From: Fomitopsis serialis
Taxonomy: Eukaryota > Basidiomycota > Agaricomycetes > Polyporales > Fomitopsidaceae
NCBI RefSeq assembly: GCF_022376445.1
Contig: NW_025955035.1
Coordinates: 1 to 64,000, forward strand
Reading direction: 5' to 3'
DNA: 64,000 nt
The first letter of the stretch is position 1; every line of letters starts with the position of its first letter. Under the pieces are notes generated by a model, which worked only from the letters and a program-made list of their open reading frames with translations, was not told where the DNA came from and made no database searches. The position numbers and the translations under genes were made by a program. Of this stretch, positions 43,855-55,185 are shown piece by piece.

Positions 43855-45190
43855 CCCGGCTTCCCTGCAACGGCTCGTGCCTCCCCGAAGTTGACCCGGC
43901 TCCCCGGGCGGTATGCCTTCGGGCCCATGGGCCAGTTCGCGGCGTTCACGAAGATGGTTTGCTCAGCCTTCTGGCCCGAGTCAGCGCCCTCCGCGCCCTC
44001 GGCATCGCCCTCGGGCTGTGGCTCTGGCTCGGCGTCGGCGGCGGGCCACTCGTGGACGAGCGCGCCGTGGTCCTCGTGGATGTGCCCGAAGACATGGAGG
44101 CGCGGCCGGATGGCGGGGAGGCGGGCGGCGAGCGCCTCGCACCCGACGTGCTCGTCCCCGACTGTCTTGTCCATGATGTCGTGGGGCGGTGTATGCGTCA
44201 ACCTGTGTGAAGGGAACTGGCTCGTCATCCACGGCATCGCGTCTGAATGCAAATGGGTCCTGACAGTATGTCCGTCTTGGGGACCGCGGCCATAAGCTCT
44301 GTCGGGGGCAGCGTGAGACGGGATCGCGGTGAGTTTCAACGACAGGGGCGTACTCTCGGCCTCCTCTCCGCGCTGGTAGTTGAACGCCCAGTTGTGGAAG
44401 TAGGGGACCACTGCGGGAGGCGCACGGGCGAGACAGGACCGGGGTCAGGATTCCGGGGAACTGGTACGACGATGTCGTGGACTGACCGGCGAGCCGTACA
44501 CGGTCCATTTCCGCCCGTCCGGCTTGGCGCGGAACTCATAAGACTCGTCTTCGAGGTATACGATGCCGGACTTGGTCGCCCTGCGGCCTTGTATGAGATC
44601 CTGGATCAGGCCGATGTTCTAGAGGGGGAAGGCGGTCGGCACGCTAGCGGTGCGAGGCGGTGGGGATCGCGCACCTGCTTGGACATGCCGTGCCAGCGGG
44701 TGTAGTTCTTGTCGTACCAGTCGTCGTGGTAGTCGAGCGGGAGGTCGTGGTTGCCTGCGATGATACTCAATACGGGCGCGAGCGCGACCCGGTGTTAGAA
44801 CGGCGTGCTCTGGCGACAGCGGAGTGGGGGTGGGCGCGGCGGGGACTCACATCTTCGTCCGATGCGGGAGGTCGCCTATCCACTCCATCGTCCGCTGGAA
44901 GTCGGCGTAGGTGCCCATGGCCGTCAAATCGCCGCTGTGCAGCAGGACGTCGCCGGGGGGACGTGGACCATGCGGGAGTGGGTGTCGCTGATGCAGACGA
45001 AGCGCGTCCATTCCGGGGAGGGCACCGGGGGCGGGCTGGTGCTCGCGTACTCGAGGTGTATGACCGCAGTCGGGGAGCGGAGGGAGACGGGGGGCCGCGC
45101 AGGGCCGTCCTGGGGCGAGTGGGCGGACATCAGGGCTGGGGGAGAACTGTAGAGCTGCTTTGCTCGGTCCCAGAGAGACGGTGGGGGCAT
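43855..45190 (-). pseudogene. calcineurin-like metallophosphoesterase, disrupted
   Basis: Exons (complement) 44851-45190, 44675-44765, 44487-44618, 44354-44410, 44265-44298 and 44202-43855, continuing at 30,694-30,628 beyond the KDZ element. All metal-ligand motifs are visible: FVCISDTHS, LLHSGDLT, IIAGNHDLPLDYH, THTPPHDIMD and VFGHIHEDHG, plus VNAANWPMGPKAYRP. The fold is a two-metal phosphoesterase of the ser/thr-phosphatase-like superfamily (UPF0046/MPPED type), and the substrate is unknown. Three lesions: one C missing in the run at 44,955-44,960, one C missing at 44,402-44,405 (exon 4 has 57 instead of 58 nt), and the 13-kb transposon 21 or so codons from the stop. With the transposon in place the frame would end with 18 residues encoded by its terminal repeat. 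Confidence 0.85.
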
Positions 45191-46115
45191 GGGCTGCGGG
45201 CTGCTGCAGAGGGTGACGCGGACTGCCCAAACGGTCGAGCGCGTTCAGCTGGACTGCTCGGCGAATGCCAGCGTCGATGGCTGGCGGGTTAGTGGGCGCA
45301 CTCGCGCAACGGGGGCCGTGCGCGGGCAGGGGCTGGAGCTCTGGAGAGGCGGCTTGCATCGAGCCTGGCCCGGGCTGTGGGCCAAGGAGAGGGAGACAGA
45401 CGCGACAGACGCACCAGCCCTCCCGCAGTCCCTCCCATGTCACGCGCGTCACTCTGTTGCTTCCGTGACACGACGCGTTACTGCGCCGACCGAGACCGTC
45501 ACCACCATCCGCGACACAGCAGACTCTGCGTGGTCTTTCTCTGACGCATTCTCTATTGCTTGGCGGGTGGAACGTCGGCGTTCCTAGGTTTATCTGTTGT
45601 GGTTCGCCCTCTTCCGAATTGCAAATCTGGTCCTGTGCGCCAGCCACTCCAACGCTACTGGTCGCCGGCTTCACTACGAGTCTCAGGCTGCGACCTCTGG
45701 GCCGGTCTTCGGCTGTCCGACGTTGGACACATTACATAGCGTAGTCTCCGTTGCAGACCATACAAGCCGACACGCGTCTTGTACATTCAATCGCGCTCAA
45801 TAGCAGGGAGTGCGTTAGTGTCGCCCTATCCCAACGCACTGAAACGGCCGCATCGGACAAGGCATACATGGCGGGAAGGGAGTTTTCAATGTCGGAACCT
45901 TGGTCGGAACACTGTGTGTTCATAGTGCGTGGCTAGGCTCGGCTCTTGTATCTCTGCTGGCCTCCGTGCTGACCTCTGCTATTGCTGCCTCCGGAACATG
46001 CCGCGATGCCGTTCGACGGGCCTCACTCGGGACTGTGGTCTCCCCAACTCTCGTTCAAAGCTATTCCATTCTTGAGGCACTACATTCCGGGTGCCTGCAA
46101 TCTAAGTTAGCTGGA
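45191..46115. other. divergent promoter region
   Basis: Lies between the starts of the metallophosphoesterase (minus) and serine racemase (plus) genes. No other gene was recognised. Short frames are present on both strands. Confidence 0.45.
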
Positions 46116-47288
46116 ATGGAGGGCTCATCCAATCCCGCTGCGCTTCCTCTCTCCAGAGCCTCGGTCGTCTCAGCCCACGAGGCTATCAAGCCCGTTATCC
46201 ATCGCACGCCCATCTTCAGCTCGTCAACGCTATCTGCCTCCCTCCCGAACAAAAACACGCTCTATTTCAAAGCGGAGAATCTCCAGAAAGGCGGCGCCTT
46301 CAAGTTCCGCGGGGCGAGCTTCAGTCTGACACGACTGACGCAGGAAGAGCTCGCCAAGGGCGTGTGCACACACAGCTCAGGTACAGTCGCCCGCGCGCCG
46401 AAGAGCGGAGCGAGGAATATGACTGTTGACCTGACAATCGCACAGGAAATCATGCCGGCGCGCTGGCCCTCGCAGCCAGAGAACGCGGAGCGAAGTGCTA
46501 CGTCGTGATGGTACGCCGACCTCCGCCCTCTCCCACCCGTCCCCGCTCACCCACCATGCCCCAGCCAGACAACTCCGCCAAGCCCAAGATGGACGCTGTC
46601 CGCGCGTACGGCGCAGAGATAACCTTCTGCGCGCCCAACGCCCGCGCCCGCGCGGCGACGCTTGCGGAGGTCCAGGCCCGCACGGGCGCGACGTTCGTGC
46701 CGCCCTACGACGCTGCGAACACCATCCTCGGCCAGGGCACCGCCCTCCTCGAGCTCCTCGAGCAGGCGCCGGAGCCGCTCGCTGCGGTCGTCGCGCCCGT
46801 GGGCGGGGGAGGCCTCCTCGCGGGCACGGCGCTCGCTGCGGAGGGCACGGGCGTGAGGGTGTTCGGCGCGGAGCCGGCGGGGGCGGATGACTGTGCGCAG
46901 GGGCTGATGGAGGGACGGCGGAGGGAGGACGTGAAGGCGGAGACGATCGCGGATGGGCTGCGTACGCCGGTGGGGGTGCTTAACTTCCCGATCATCCAGG
47001 AGAAGGTCGAGCGCGTCATCGTGGTTTCCGATGAGGTGCGTTGGTGCTTCCGTTACTCATCTGGTCCGAGTCTCTCAATTGCTGGGGCCTTGTAACTTAC
47101 AGGAGATCGTGGAAGCGATGCGCCTGATGTGGGAACGCCTGAAGCTCGTCGTCGAACCGAGTGGCGCGACTGCGTTCGCGGCCGTCCGGAGCGAGGCGTT
47201 CCAGGCGTTGGGTATTACAGGTCCTATCGGTATCATCGTTAGTGGCGGCAACATTGACCTGTCCCAGCCGCTGCCTTGGACCCAATGA
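46116..47288 (+). CDS. serine racemase / threonine dehydratase-like PLP enzyme
   Basis: Exons 46116-46380, 46446-46510, 46565-47035 and 47103-47288 give 328 aa, intact. It is a fold-type II PLP enzyme that racemises or deaminates serine/threonine. The PLP lysine is K63 in GGAFKFRGA. The phosphate loop GGGGLLAG, the substrate loop SSGNHAGALA (completed across intron 1), VEPSGA and the C-terminal SGGNIDL are all present. The length equals eukaryotic serine racemases, which lack the ACT-like regulatory domain of biosynthetic threonine deaminase. VMPDNSAKPK is also typical. No targeting signal is evident, so it should be cytosolic. It could alternatively be annotated as a catabolic L-serine/L-threonine ammonia-lyase. 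Confidence 0.9.
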
Positions 47289-49386
47289 AGACGTATCGAT
47301 TGACCCAGCCATTGCCCTGGGCGACGGACCCAACGAATGAAGAGTGCATGCTCAGCCCGAACCTGTAAGCGCGACCCCCTGCACATACTACCTTATCGCA
47401 CAAGCTTTGTCTACATAGGGCTCGGCCTTCGCGAGGGGAGTAAAAGGATACATCGATTGACCCGTCCCCGGAGTACTTGGAACTCTGAGTACGTCATATT
47501 GGACGTCAGGATAGAAGACGTCCTGGGCCTGGGCAGACACTCAAGTACGCATGTGCTGTGTAACTTTACAATGGCCGAGTTCAGTGCGCAGGACACTCGT
47601 CTCCGCGAGAACGAATGCGATCCTACCTTCTCTCCTAGGAGCCCTCCGCTTGCCGTACCGCCGTCCTCGACACCTTATCAGACATGACGGATGCTTTCAT
47701 TCTTTGACAGGTGCTATTCCCGACTTAGCCCGCCCTCTGATAGGTGTCTGTGCAGTCCGTCGGACTGTCGGCTCGAGGCAAGCTCAAAGTTTGATCATGG
47801 AAGACCATAGAGGAGTGTGATGGTCCTCCGGCCTCTTCATCTCTGACCTCAGACTATCGCCTCCATCAAGCCACTCGACATGAGTCGCTCGCGAAGCAGT
47901 CGTCGGCCTACTACTGTAGTATGGTACGTCGCCTCGCACCTTGGCGTTCTTGTCCATTCTAACCTCCTACCGTGCGTCTCTCCCACTTCCCCTATGGCAC
48001 AGACCTGGCATCTAACAAATGACGAGAGGGCCCCACGCCATCTGCGGCTTGTGCTCCATGAGAATTCTCTTCGCCATCATCGGAGGGATGTCGTCTTCAT
48101 CCCTCGAATCTTCGAGTGGACTCGCCATCTGCTCTTCGTCTCGCCAGGTCGGAAAGCGGCAGGTACCATTCTCTCTCCTTTCCCGGAGCCTTGCCGCGTC
48201 GTGTGGCTCTGCCGTATCGTTGCCTCGCGGGCTACATTCATGTCACTACTCTTGAAGCTGCCATAATCTGCCCTGGTTGCCCTGCAGGCCGTACCTCAAG
48301 GTAGACTGATAACACCCGGCGCTATGATGCGCCGGTGCCCGTGATGCCGACTGGTGTTCTCATACATGTGCTCCCAGATGCTTCCACTCTGGGCGCGCAC
48401 GGTGCATATGGATGAGGGATGGGGACGGTGTGCTTTGGGCACGCTCGTCCGCGGCACTCCTGCTGCCGATCAGAGACCGCTTTGAGTACGCTGCATGTCC
48501 TCCTGTTGAGCCGTGCCTAGACTTGGGAGGTGAGCTATGGACCATGCAATGCTGAATGTAACAGTATCGAGGTGTCTAGGACCTCGTCAATCCTGGGATT
48601 GCTTCTCTCTTAGCCCCTCGGTATGCTGCCCACTACCAATTCATCGAGCACGGCGTTCAGCGCTAGATGATGACCAGTCTGAGCGCTGAGCGCCGTGAAA
48701 CAACATTATGATATGTAGTCTTCTTCGAATTCGGCTAGGTGCGCTCGTGGATGATATGACAAGATGTCCTCGCAAGGTTCCACGCGATCGTGGCTCCCAC
48801 TCCGCGCGGTCCGATCACGATCATCGAGGATTCTCAAACATAGGAGGTTATCACGTCAGCGACGTAGACGGACTGTTACTCTCAAAGGTGAGCTATTGGT
48901 AGCATTAATCTCGTGTATTGTATACTAAACATAAGCCTGAAGTTGTCCCGATGAGTCTCACACCGCTCTCGTGGGGGACTTGGTTTGTTATCGCCAGCTT
49001 CGCGGAAGTGCGCCCGACTCTTCTATCGCCCCTAGCATTCTCAGCAACTCTGCAAGTGCGCTCACGCGCGGCCGCGCGGTCCAGCGTGCTATAGCAAGCA
49101 CAACGCGCTCTACACGATGTGCATAGAAACCACCACATGCACACAGCCAGCTTTACCCGAGACCAGGACTGTCTTCCGTGCAATGCGAGCTCCGGTCTTC
49201 GCGCACAGCGGCCGGTGCGCCATCTGCCTCCAGAACAGAGACCGTCGAGGCTAGGTCGAAGCAGTCTCGCCAGGAGATTTAGCGGACCATGCGGACTGTC
49301 GTTGCATTGCTACCCACACAGCTCGCTCGTATAGGTCTTCTCCCGCGGTTCCCTGGACGTTCGCATGGTGCTTGCGCTGAGCCAGC
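47289..49386. other. no gene supported
   Basis: A 2-kb intergenic stretch. Only short unrelated frames occur (for example 47,880-48,266). No repeats or domain-bearing sequence were seen. Confidence 0.4.
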
Positions 49387-49394
49387 ATATAAAT
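49387..49394 (+). promoter_or_regulatory. TATA box of the chitinase gene
   Basis: ATATAAAT lies 55-60 bp before the ATG at 49,449. A nearer ATG at 49,416 is in frame but followed by TAG after five codons. Confidence 0.5.
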
Positions 49395-49448
49395 GTCGTG
49401 TCGTGACTGCGTGCCATGCTCAGCTTGCTCTAGCTTGCCCTGCCCGCG

Positions 49449-51230
49449 ATGCGTATCCCGTTCCTGACCAGCAGCGACCGCAAGTCGACTGGCTCTCGAA
49501 AGGCGGCGCCGAAGCAGAAGAGGGCCACGACGCCCATCGCGGCGGCGTACTACCCCGACTGGTCGAGCGACAGCGTCCCGCCTTCCAGCCTCGACTTCTC
49601 GAAGTTCGACGTCTTGTTGTTTGGTATGTCTGACTTGGGCCGATGCAGTCTGCAGCGGAATTGAAGGGTATATTCCCCCTAGCGTTTGCGACGCCGAATT
49701 CCTCGAATGGGATCAGCTGGGATGACGGCTCGACCTCGACCTTGAAGTCGCTCGTCAGCGCCGCTCACAATAGCGGCCATGGCACGAAGGTCGTTCTCTC
49801 CATCGGTAGGGCACATTTACTCACGCGCCGTGTGCCATGTCTCACGAGCACTTTAGGTGGCTGGAGTGGCAGCCAATCCTTTTCTCAGGTCATGAAGGAC
49901 GCCAACCGGGGCACCTTCGTGAAGGCATGTGTTGATGCTGTCAACAAATATATCTCGATGGTTAGTCCCACTACCTATGTCTACGTCTACCATCTGACGA
50001 GCGATGACGGACAGGGATTGACATCGACTGGGTTGGTGACGTATCCAATGTCTACACTCATGCCGTGCTGACATACCATCTGACAAAAATAGGAATACCC
50101 TAACGAGGACGGTGCAGGGAACCCGCACTCGTCGTCCGATGCGGCGAACCTCCTCAGCTTCTTCACATCCCTTCGGTCGGCCATTGGGTCTGACAAGATT
50201 ATCTCTGCCGCGGTCACTGATCTGCCCTGGACTGGCTCAGATGGCAATCCCCTCAAGGATGTCTCCGCGTATGCCGACCAGATGACCTACGCAAATATCA
50301 TGTATGTCGTTCCTTTTTCAGTTTCATTGTTCCATACTCAAGGTCGTTCCGTATAGGAACTACGACATCTTCGGTGCGTCGGACTCCGCCCCGGGCCCCA
50401 ATGCACCTCTCGGCGATCTTTGGGCACCTCGTCCCAGCCACAGTTCAACGCTCACGCCGCCGTGAAGCAATGGACCGCCGCCGGTTTCCTGCCAACCAGC
50501 TCATGCTCGGTCTTCCCCTGTATGGGTACGTGTCCAAGAGCACGAAGACGTCGCTCACGGACGGGACGCTCCAACACACCAACGGCAGCGACCTGGAAGC
50601 CTACCGCGAGGAAGTGCTCGGCCTGGCTGGAAAGAGCTACGCCGCAGCGCAGGCGCCGGCTGATCTCGATGAGGCAGACAGTGGGCTCAGCTCAACGCGC
50701 TGAACGGGTCGCACCCTTTGTCACGCAGAAGCCGGCGAACCTGTCTACATGGCTTCTGGTGATTTGAGCTCGTACTATGGCCAGCAGATCGCGTTCAGCG
50801 ACCTCATATCTTCGGGAGTCCTGAAGGAGGCGTCTGGGACGTTCTCGGCCGCGAACGGCTACACCTACGGTACGCATCGCAGTGGGCGTCACAAATCTTC
50901 GGCAAACTGACACTTTGGTCGTAGCATTGGATAACTGCAGCGATACACCGGTAATGTCTACATGATTGACTTACGGCCATATTAAAGCTCACGCGTCGGC
51001 TAGTTCATCTACGATACCTCGCGCAAGACTGTAGTACTTACGACGACCCATCGTCGCTCACCGACAAAGCCAATACGCGAAGAACTCTGGGCTAGGCGGC
51101 GCTTTCACTTGGTCCTTGATCAGGTGAGTCAGGGACGACGTCCTTGGTGCGTGCAAAGACTCATGACGGCGATGTCTAGGATTACAATTATGCTCTGCAA
51201 AATGCCATTCGCTCCGGTTTGGGGCTGTGA
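49449..51230 (+). pseudogene. GH18 chitinase, frameshifted
   Basis: A family 18 glycoside hydrolase that would cleave chitin in the fungal wall or in prey and litter. The parts read AYYPDWSS, SKFDVLLF, GTKVVLSIGGWSGSQSF, the catalytic D-x2-D-x-D-x-E motif (LDG|IDIDW|EYP, built from three exons near 49,955, 50,014-50,031 and 50,094), SAAVTDLPW, MTYANIMNYDIFG, LMLGLPLYGY and GGAFTWSLDQ-like, ending with DYNYALQNAIRSGLGL and TGA at 51,228. Single-base losses are needed at about 49,949-49,955, 50,421, 50,483-50,490 and 51,109-51,120, and at least one more after 50,640. The upstream ATG at 49,416 would give a hydrophobic signal-like leader (MLSLL*LALPA) but has an in-frame TAG. Confidence 0.8.
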
Positions 51231-51824
51231 CTCTATTGAGTTCCGCATGCCGAACACTGCGGTGTATGTGGTTGTTCTGTCCTTACCGCATTCATACTCT
51301 TGTTGGGTTGTTTGTTGGTTCCATTCAACGTCGCTGAGGGCAGGGCCCCATGAAGACGTACAAACAACCGTACTACACACTCCCTCCCAGTTCGTCTTCC
51401 TCCGTTCGCTGCATTCATACTCTAGTAATGTTTTCTTTGTTTGGGCATCGATATACCCGCTGGGAGTCGTTCCGAGTTCGCATTCATGTATCATATTCTC
51501 AATCATACTTCTCACTGCAATTTCATTGTGCGCTGCTAAACACATTTCCGTGTATGCGTATGCCAGCATTGACAGACAACTTGAGCGGTGCCCCAACATC
51601 TCAAGGAGTGACAAGGAGTAGGTCTATTGTCGGCTTAGAGGCTCAGACTCATGACTCAACGCACAGCATAACCTGTAAGGTATCAGAGCAATGCGACAAT
51701 GACTAGGATTGTGGGTAAGGAGCGACACTGCATACACAGCAAACACGACAATCAGAGCGTACGCGAGGATGGAGTAAATTACTAAATGGTGGATCCGAAA
51801 GTCCACGAAGACCTCGAGGCCACG
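51231..51824. other. no gene supported
   Basis: Convergent 3' region between the chitinase and the secreted-protein gene. It is less GC-rich than the surroundings, and both strands are open for about 160 codons without a domain. GCATTCATACTCT occurs twice (51,288-51,300 and 51,411-51,423). Confidence 0.4.
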
Positions 51825-52527
51825 CTAGGCTTGGACGAGGTGCACGTTCTGCACGGTGCAGCTGTCGAAGGTGTATGCGCCGTTGTTGTCGGCCGAGGCG
51901 CTGTACACCAGGACATTCGTGTTGCCGCTCTGGCACACGGCGAACGAGTTCGAGACGCCGTTGACCGCGAGTGTGGCATGGCCGTCCGCATCTCTCTGCG
52001 ATCCCCGAGCCCACCGTCAGCTCATCCGTCCTATGCGTACGCGCAACCGGAGACTTACCACGGCGCAGTAGGGCGTCTGGCCCCCGCGGCGTTGGCGGAA
52101 CCGTTGTTGGTCACCGCAAACTCGACGATCGAGCCCGCCGTGACGGACAGTCGCTTCCGACCGTGCCACTGTTGGTCGAGCTAGCAATCGGCGTGAGAGC
52201 GCCGCCGTTGAGCGACCAGCCAGAGAATTCGCCGGTGTAGTTCTGGTGGATCTCCTACAGACACGAGCAACGATTAGTATCCACCGATACCAGTCGCAAC
52301 AGTTGTGGACTGACCTCGAGCCACCAGTTACCGTTCTGGTCACCGTTGACGAGAGCGAGCACAGCGCCGGTGGCGTCATCCGCCGCAGAGGGATCGACAA
52401 CCTCCAGCTAAAAGTTGTAGGTCAAGGAGTTGGAAGCACCGGCACCGAGGGCGGTGCAGGCGTCCTGACGAGCCGACAGCGCGGCAGGCATGGCGAGGGC
52501 GACAGAGAGGGCGATGAATGCGAACAT
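51825..52527 (-). pseudogene. small secreted protein, unknown family, broken
   Basis: The ATG at 52,525-52,527 begins a clear signal peptide (MFAFIALSVALAMPAALSAR). The mature part has LEVVDPSAADDATGAVLAL, GDQNGNWWLE, then after an intron EIHQNYTGEFSGWSLNGGAL. A beta-rich stretch with Cys follows, and after a second intron DGHATLAVNGVSNSFAV with LVYSASADNNGAYTF, ending at TAG 51,825. Expected length is about 210 aa. An in-frame TAG stands at 52,408-52,410, and single bases seem lost near 52,149-52,155 and 52,080-52,086. It resembles uncharacterised secreted beta-sandwich proteins of basidiomycetes. Function is unknown. Confidence 0.6.
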
Positions 52528-52624
52528 GTTGGCCAAAGTCTTGAAAGGGTTGGAAGAGGCTTTGGTCGAGGTGAAGTTGCGGAAGATCGTTGGTGATGGG
52601 GAGTAAAGGGATCTCGCTGACCTG

Positions 52625-52632
52625 TATTTATA
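52625..52632 (-). promoter_or_regulatory. TATA box of the secreted-protein gene
   Basis: TATAAATA on the minus strand, 98 bp upstream of the ATG at 52,527. Confidence 0.55.
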
Positions 52633-53481
52633 CCTGCAACGATCGAAAGACGTAATAGAGGCAGAAACTCACCCGGGGGTCACGTACCTCCAGCCGGATG
52701 CACGCCAGCGGTGCAGGAAGATGAAACACCGCATTGAGAGTATGCCCGGTGAATCCTCCTGACGTAGAAGCCCTACGGCACGGCGCATGCTGCCCGTCTG
52801 TACTACGGCAAGGCAAACTGGCCTCAGCTATATTCGTGTACGATGTAAAGTACGCCGAGAAGCTATGTCCATTTGTCCACTAAATCCATAGGCCAAGGAG
52901 GAACGTAGCTCGATCAAGGGGTGAATCGTTCATATGCTGTATCACTCACCGAAAGTGGTGTAATGGATGAGCTGTCCGAGCTGGGAAGTCGGTTCACCGC
53001 AGGTGGTTGCAACCCCATAATATTCACCGCAACATTGCCTCCTCCATTACTGCCCGCCGGACTACTGCTCGCTTGCAGCGACCGGTATGGCAAGCCCGTT
53101 GTGACGAACGCAACATCGAGAGCACAGCTTGCGCACTTGAACACAAAGCCAGTGACGACATATCGCTGGAAGCCGTGAACACGTTCCAGTGGTCGACGTC
53201 CGCGTCAAGTACTCACAGCTTATTTCGCCACAAAATAGGATCGCATGTTCCCTCACCAGAGGGTGACCGCGGTCTCCATGCTTCACCTGCGTTCCCACAA
53301 CGAAGCAGCCAAACCACCCTCCGAGGTTCCCTCCCGATCCCTATGCAGCGTCATACCTCTTGGCATTCTCACCCACGTACCCAAGTATAGCACCGTTCCC
53401 TTCATCCGCCCAGAAATAAGTACCACAAGTTACAACTCCTCTCGCCCCCAGCTCCTCTCCGGGTCCACTCAGCCCAGGAAG
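52633..53481. other. divergent promoter region
   Basis: Lies between the secreted-protein gene (minus) and the SDR gene (plus). An open frame reaches upstream of the SDR start, but nothing in it looks like a conserved exon. Confidence 0.45.
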
Positions 53482-54847
53482 ATGCAATCATACGCGATAC
53501 CCGCGCTCGCGTCCTCGGTACTGCACGTCTCACCTTCAGGCTGGTCCTCCATGTTCCCCCCGCCGCCCAAGTGGTCGGCCGAGGAAATGCCGGACCTCAG
53601 CGGGAAGGTCGTGGTCGTGACCGGAGGGAATGACGGGATTGGGAAGGAGACGGTGAAGGTCAGTGTCCGAGCTCGCTGTCTGAACCCGGGAGCAGACCGC
53701 CCGACTGTACCTCCGACACTCACGGGGCATGCACGTAGGCGCTGCTCGCGCACAACGCGAAGGTGTACATGGCTTCGCGGAACCAGATCAAAGCACAGGT
53801 GGCGATCGACGAGCTCAAGCGGGAGACCGGGCGGGAGGCGATCTTCCTGCGGCTTGACCTGGCGAGCCTGCAATCCGTGAAGGCTGCAGCGCAGGAGTTT
53901 TTGGGGTGTGTTGCTCTCGCTGATGTGTACGATCGGCAGAGGATTGAGGGTGGTCGCGTATAGCAAGGAGACGGGGCTGCACGTCCTGATCAACAATGCG
54001 GGGTCAATATACCCACCTGTGGAAGACGTCACTGAGGAAGGGTACGACCTGCAATTCGGCACCAATGTCCTCGGTCCGCAGTAGGCGTTCTCCGCGCTCT
54101 TGCTGCCTGCCTAATGGTCTATGCCAGGGCACTACTACTTCACCAAGCTCCTCATTCCCGTCCTCCTGAAGACTGCTCGAGTATCTGCAGACGGAAAGGC
54201 GCGGATTGTACACGTCGCATCGGTGGGACACGAGTTCGTGAACGGGATCGACTTCGAGACGTTGAAGGACGGCCCGAAGAGGAGGCGGTGGCATACGACG
54301 AAGCTGTATTTCCAGAGCAAGTTTGTGTGTATTGTCGATCTCGTGCGAGGAACGTCGCTCCCTGATCCAAAAATGTTGTAGGGAAACGTCGTCGTAGCCA
54401 ACGAGTTCCACAGAAGATACGCTGACCAGGGCCTGGTTTCCTTCTCGCTGCATCCGGGGAACCTGAAGTTTGACACCAAACGACATCCGTCTTGGCCGAT
54501 CAAGCTGTTAGGGATACTAGTATGCCGGCTCTGCTCATGCATAATTAGTTGAGCGCACTGACCGAGGTCGACATTAGAACCCACTAATCCCTGGACCGAA
54601 GATGGGCGCACTCACGCAGCTATGGGCAGGGACGATGCCCGAGGGCGGAAACTTTGGCGGGAAGGCGAGCACCGACTCGTATGCTGACTATCTCAACTGC
54701 TTACGTGTTTGGCGGCAGTATTGCATCCCGTATGCGCGCGTCGGGCAAGCGAAGAAAGAGACAGACGACCCTGAGCTGGGGAGGATGCTGTGGGAGTGGT
54801 TGGAAGAGCAAGTGAGGGATGTTGAGCCTCCATATACAGAAACATGA
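53482..54847 (+). CDS. short-chain dehydrogenase, retinol dehydrogenase / WW-oxidoreductase-like
   Basis: Exons 53482-53658, 53739-53905, 53964-54073, 54128-54324, 54382-54519 and 54578-54847 are all in frame, giving 352 aa. If 54,663-54,716 is a GC-AG intron the product is 334 aa. A second possible start is the ATG of MFPPPPKW. Features: [18 protein letters not shown], the standard opening of fungal members; T-G-G-x-D-G-I-G ([11 protein letters not shown]); [23 protein letters not shown]; catalytic YFQSK; and SLHPGNLK. The C-terminal WEWLEEQV is also typical. It probably acts with NADP(H) on a lipid or small carbonyl substrate, possibly membrane-associated. The substrate is unknown. Confidence 0.87.
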
Positions 54848-55185
54848 GTACGATGCACGGGTGTTGATGCCCTCCCTGTGCTTGTACACATGCAGTGATG
54901 GTCTGTGTGGCATTACCAGAGAGGTGAATGAAGTCGGGAGCAAGAGTGGCAGTGAGACGAAGTCCTCGCGAAGGCAAATGTAGGTGACCGGATGCCGGAC
55001 CGAAGGAGATAAGATGCGGGGAGCCGAGATCTGTCCGATTTTCGTGGCGATCGACAAATTGGATGATCGAGTCAACTCAAGTCCCATCGTTGCACCCGTC
55101 CTTCTCCCTCACCGCCAGCTCACGAGGACAGTATTTCTCCTAGTACCCAACTAGTATCCGTCTACAACTTCCAGCAAGCAGAACG

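Noticed and set aside
30684..43862. 8-bp target-site duplication at the KDZ element
   Set aside because: Only CCC is shared directly outside the ends. Longer flanks (AACCC on the left, CCCGG on the right) do not match, so only a 3-bp duplication is proposed.
51109..51621. 170-codon frame on plus and 161-codon frame on minus over the same bases
   Set aside because: Starts within the last exon of the chitinase and is antisense-open on the other strand. Composition is not protein-like.
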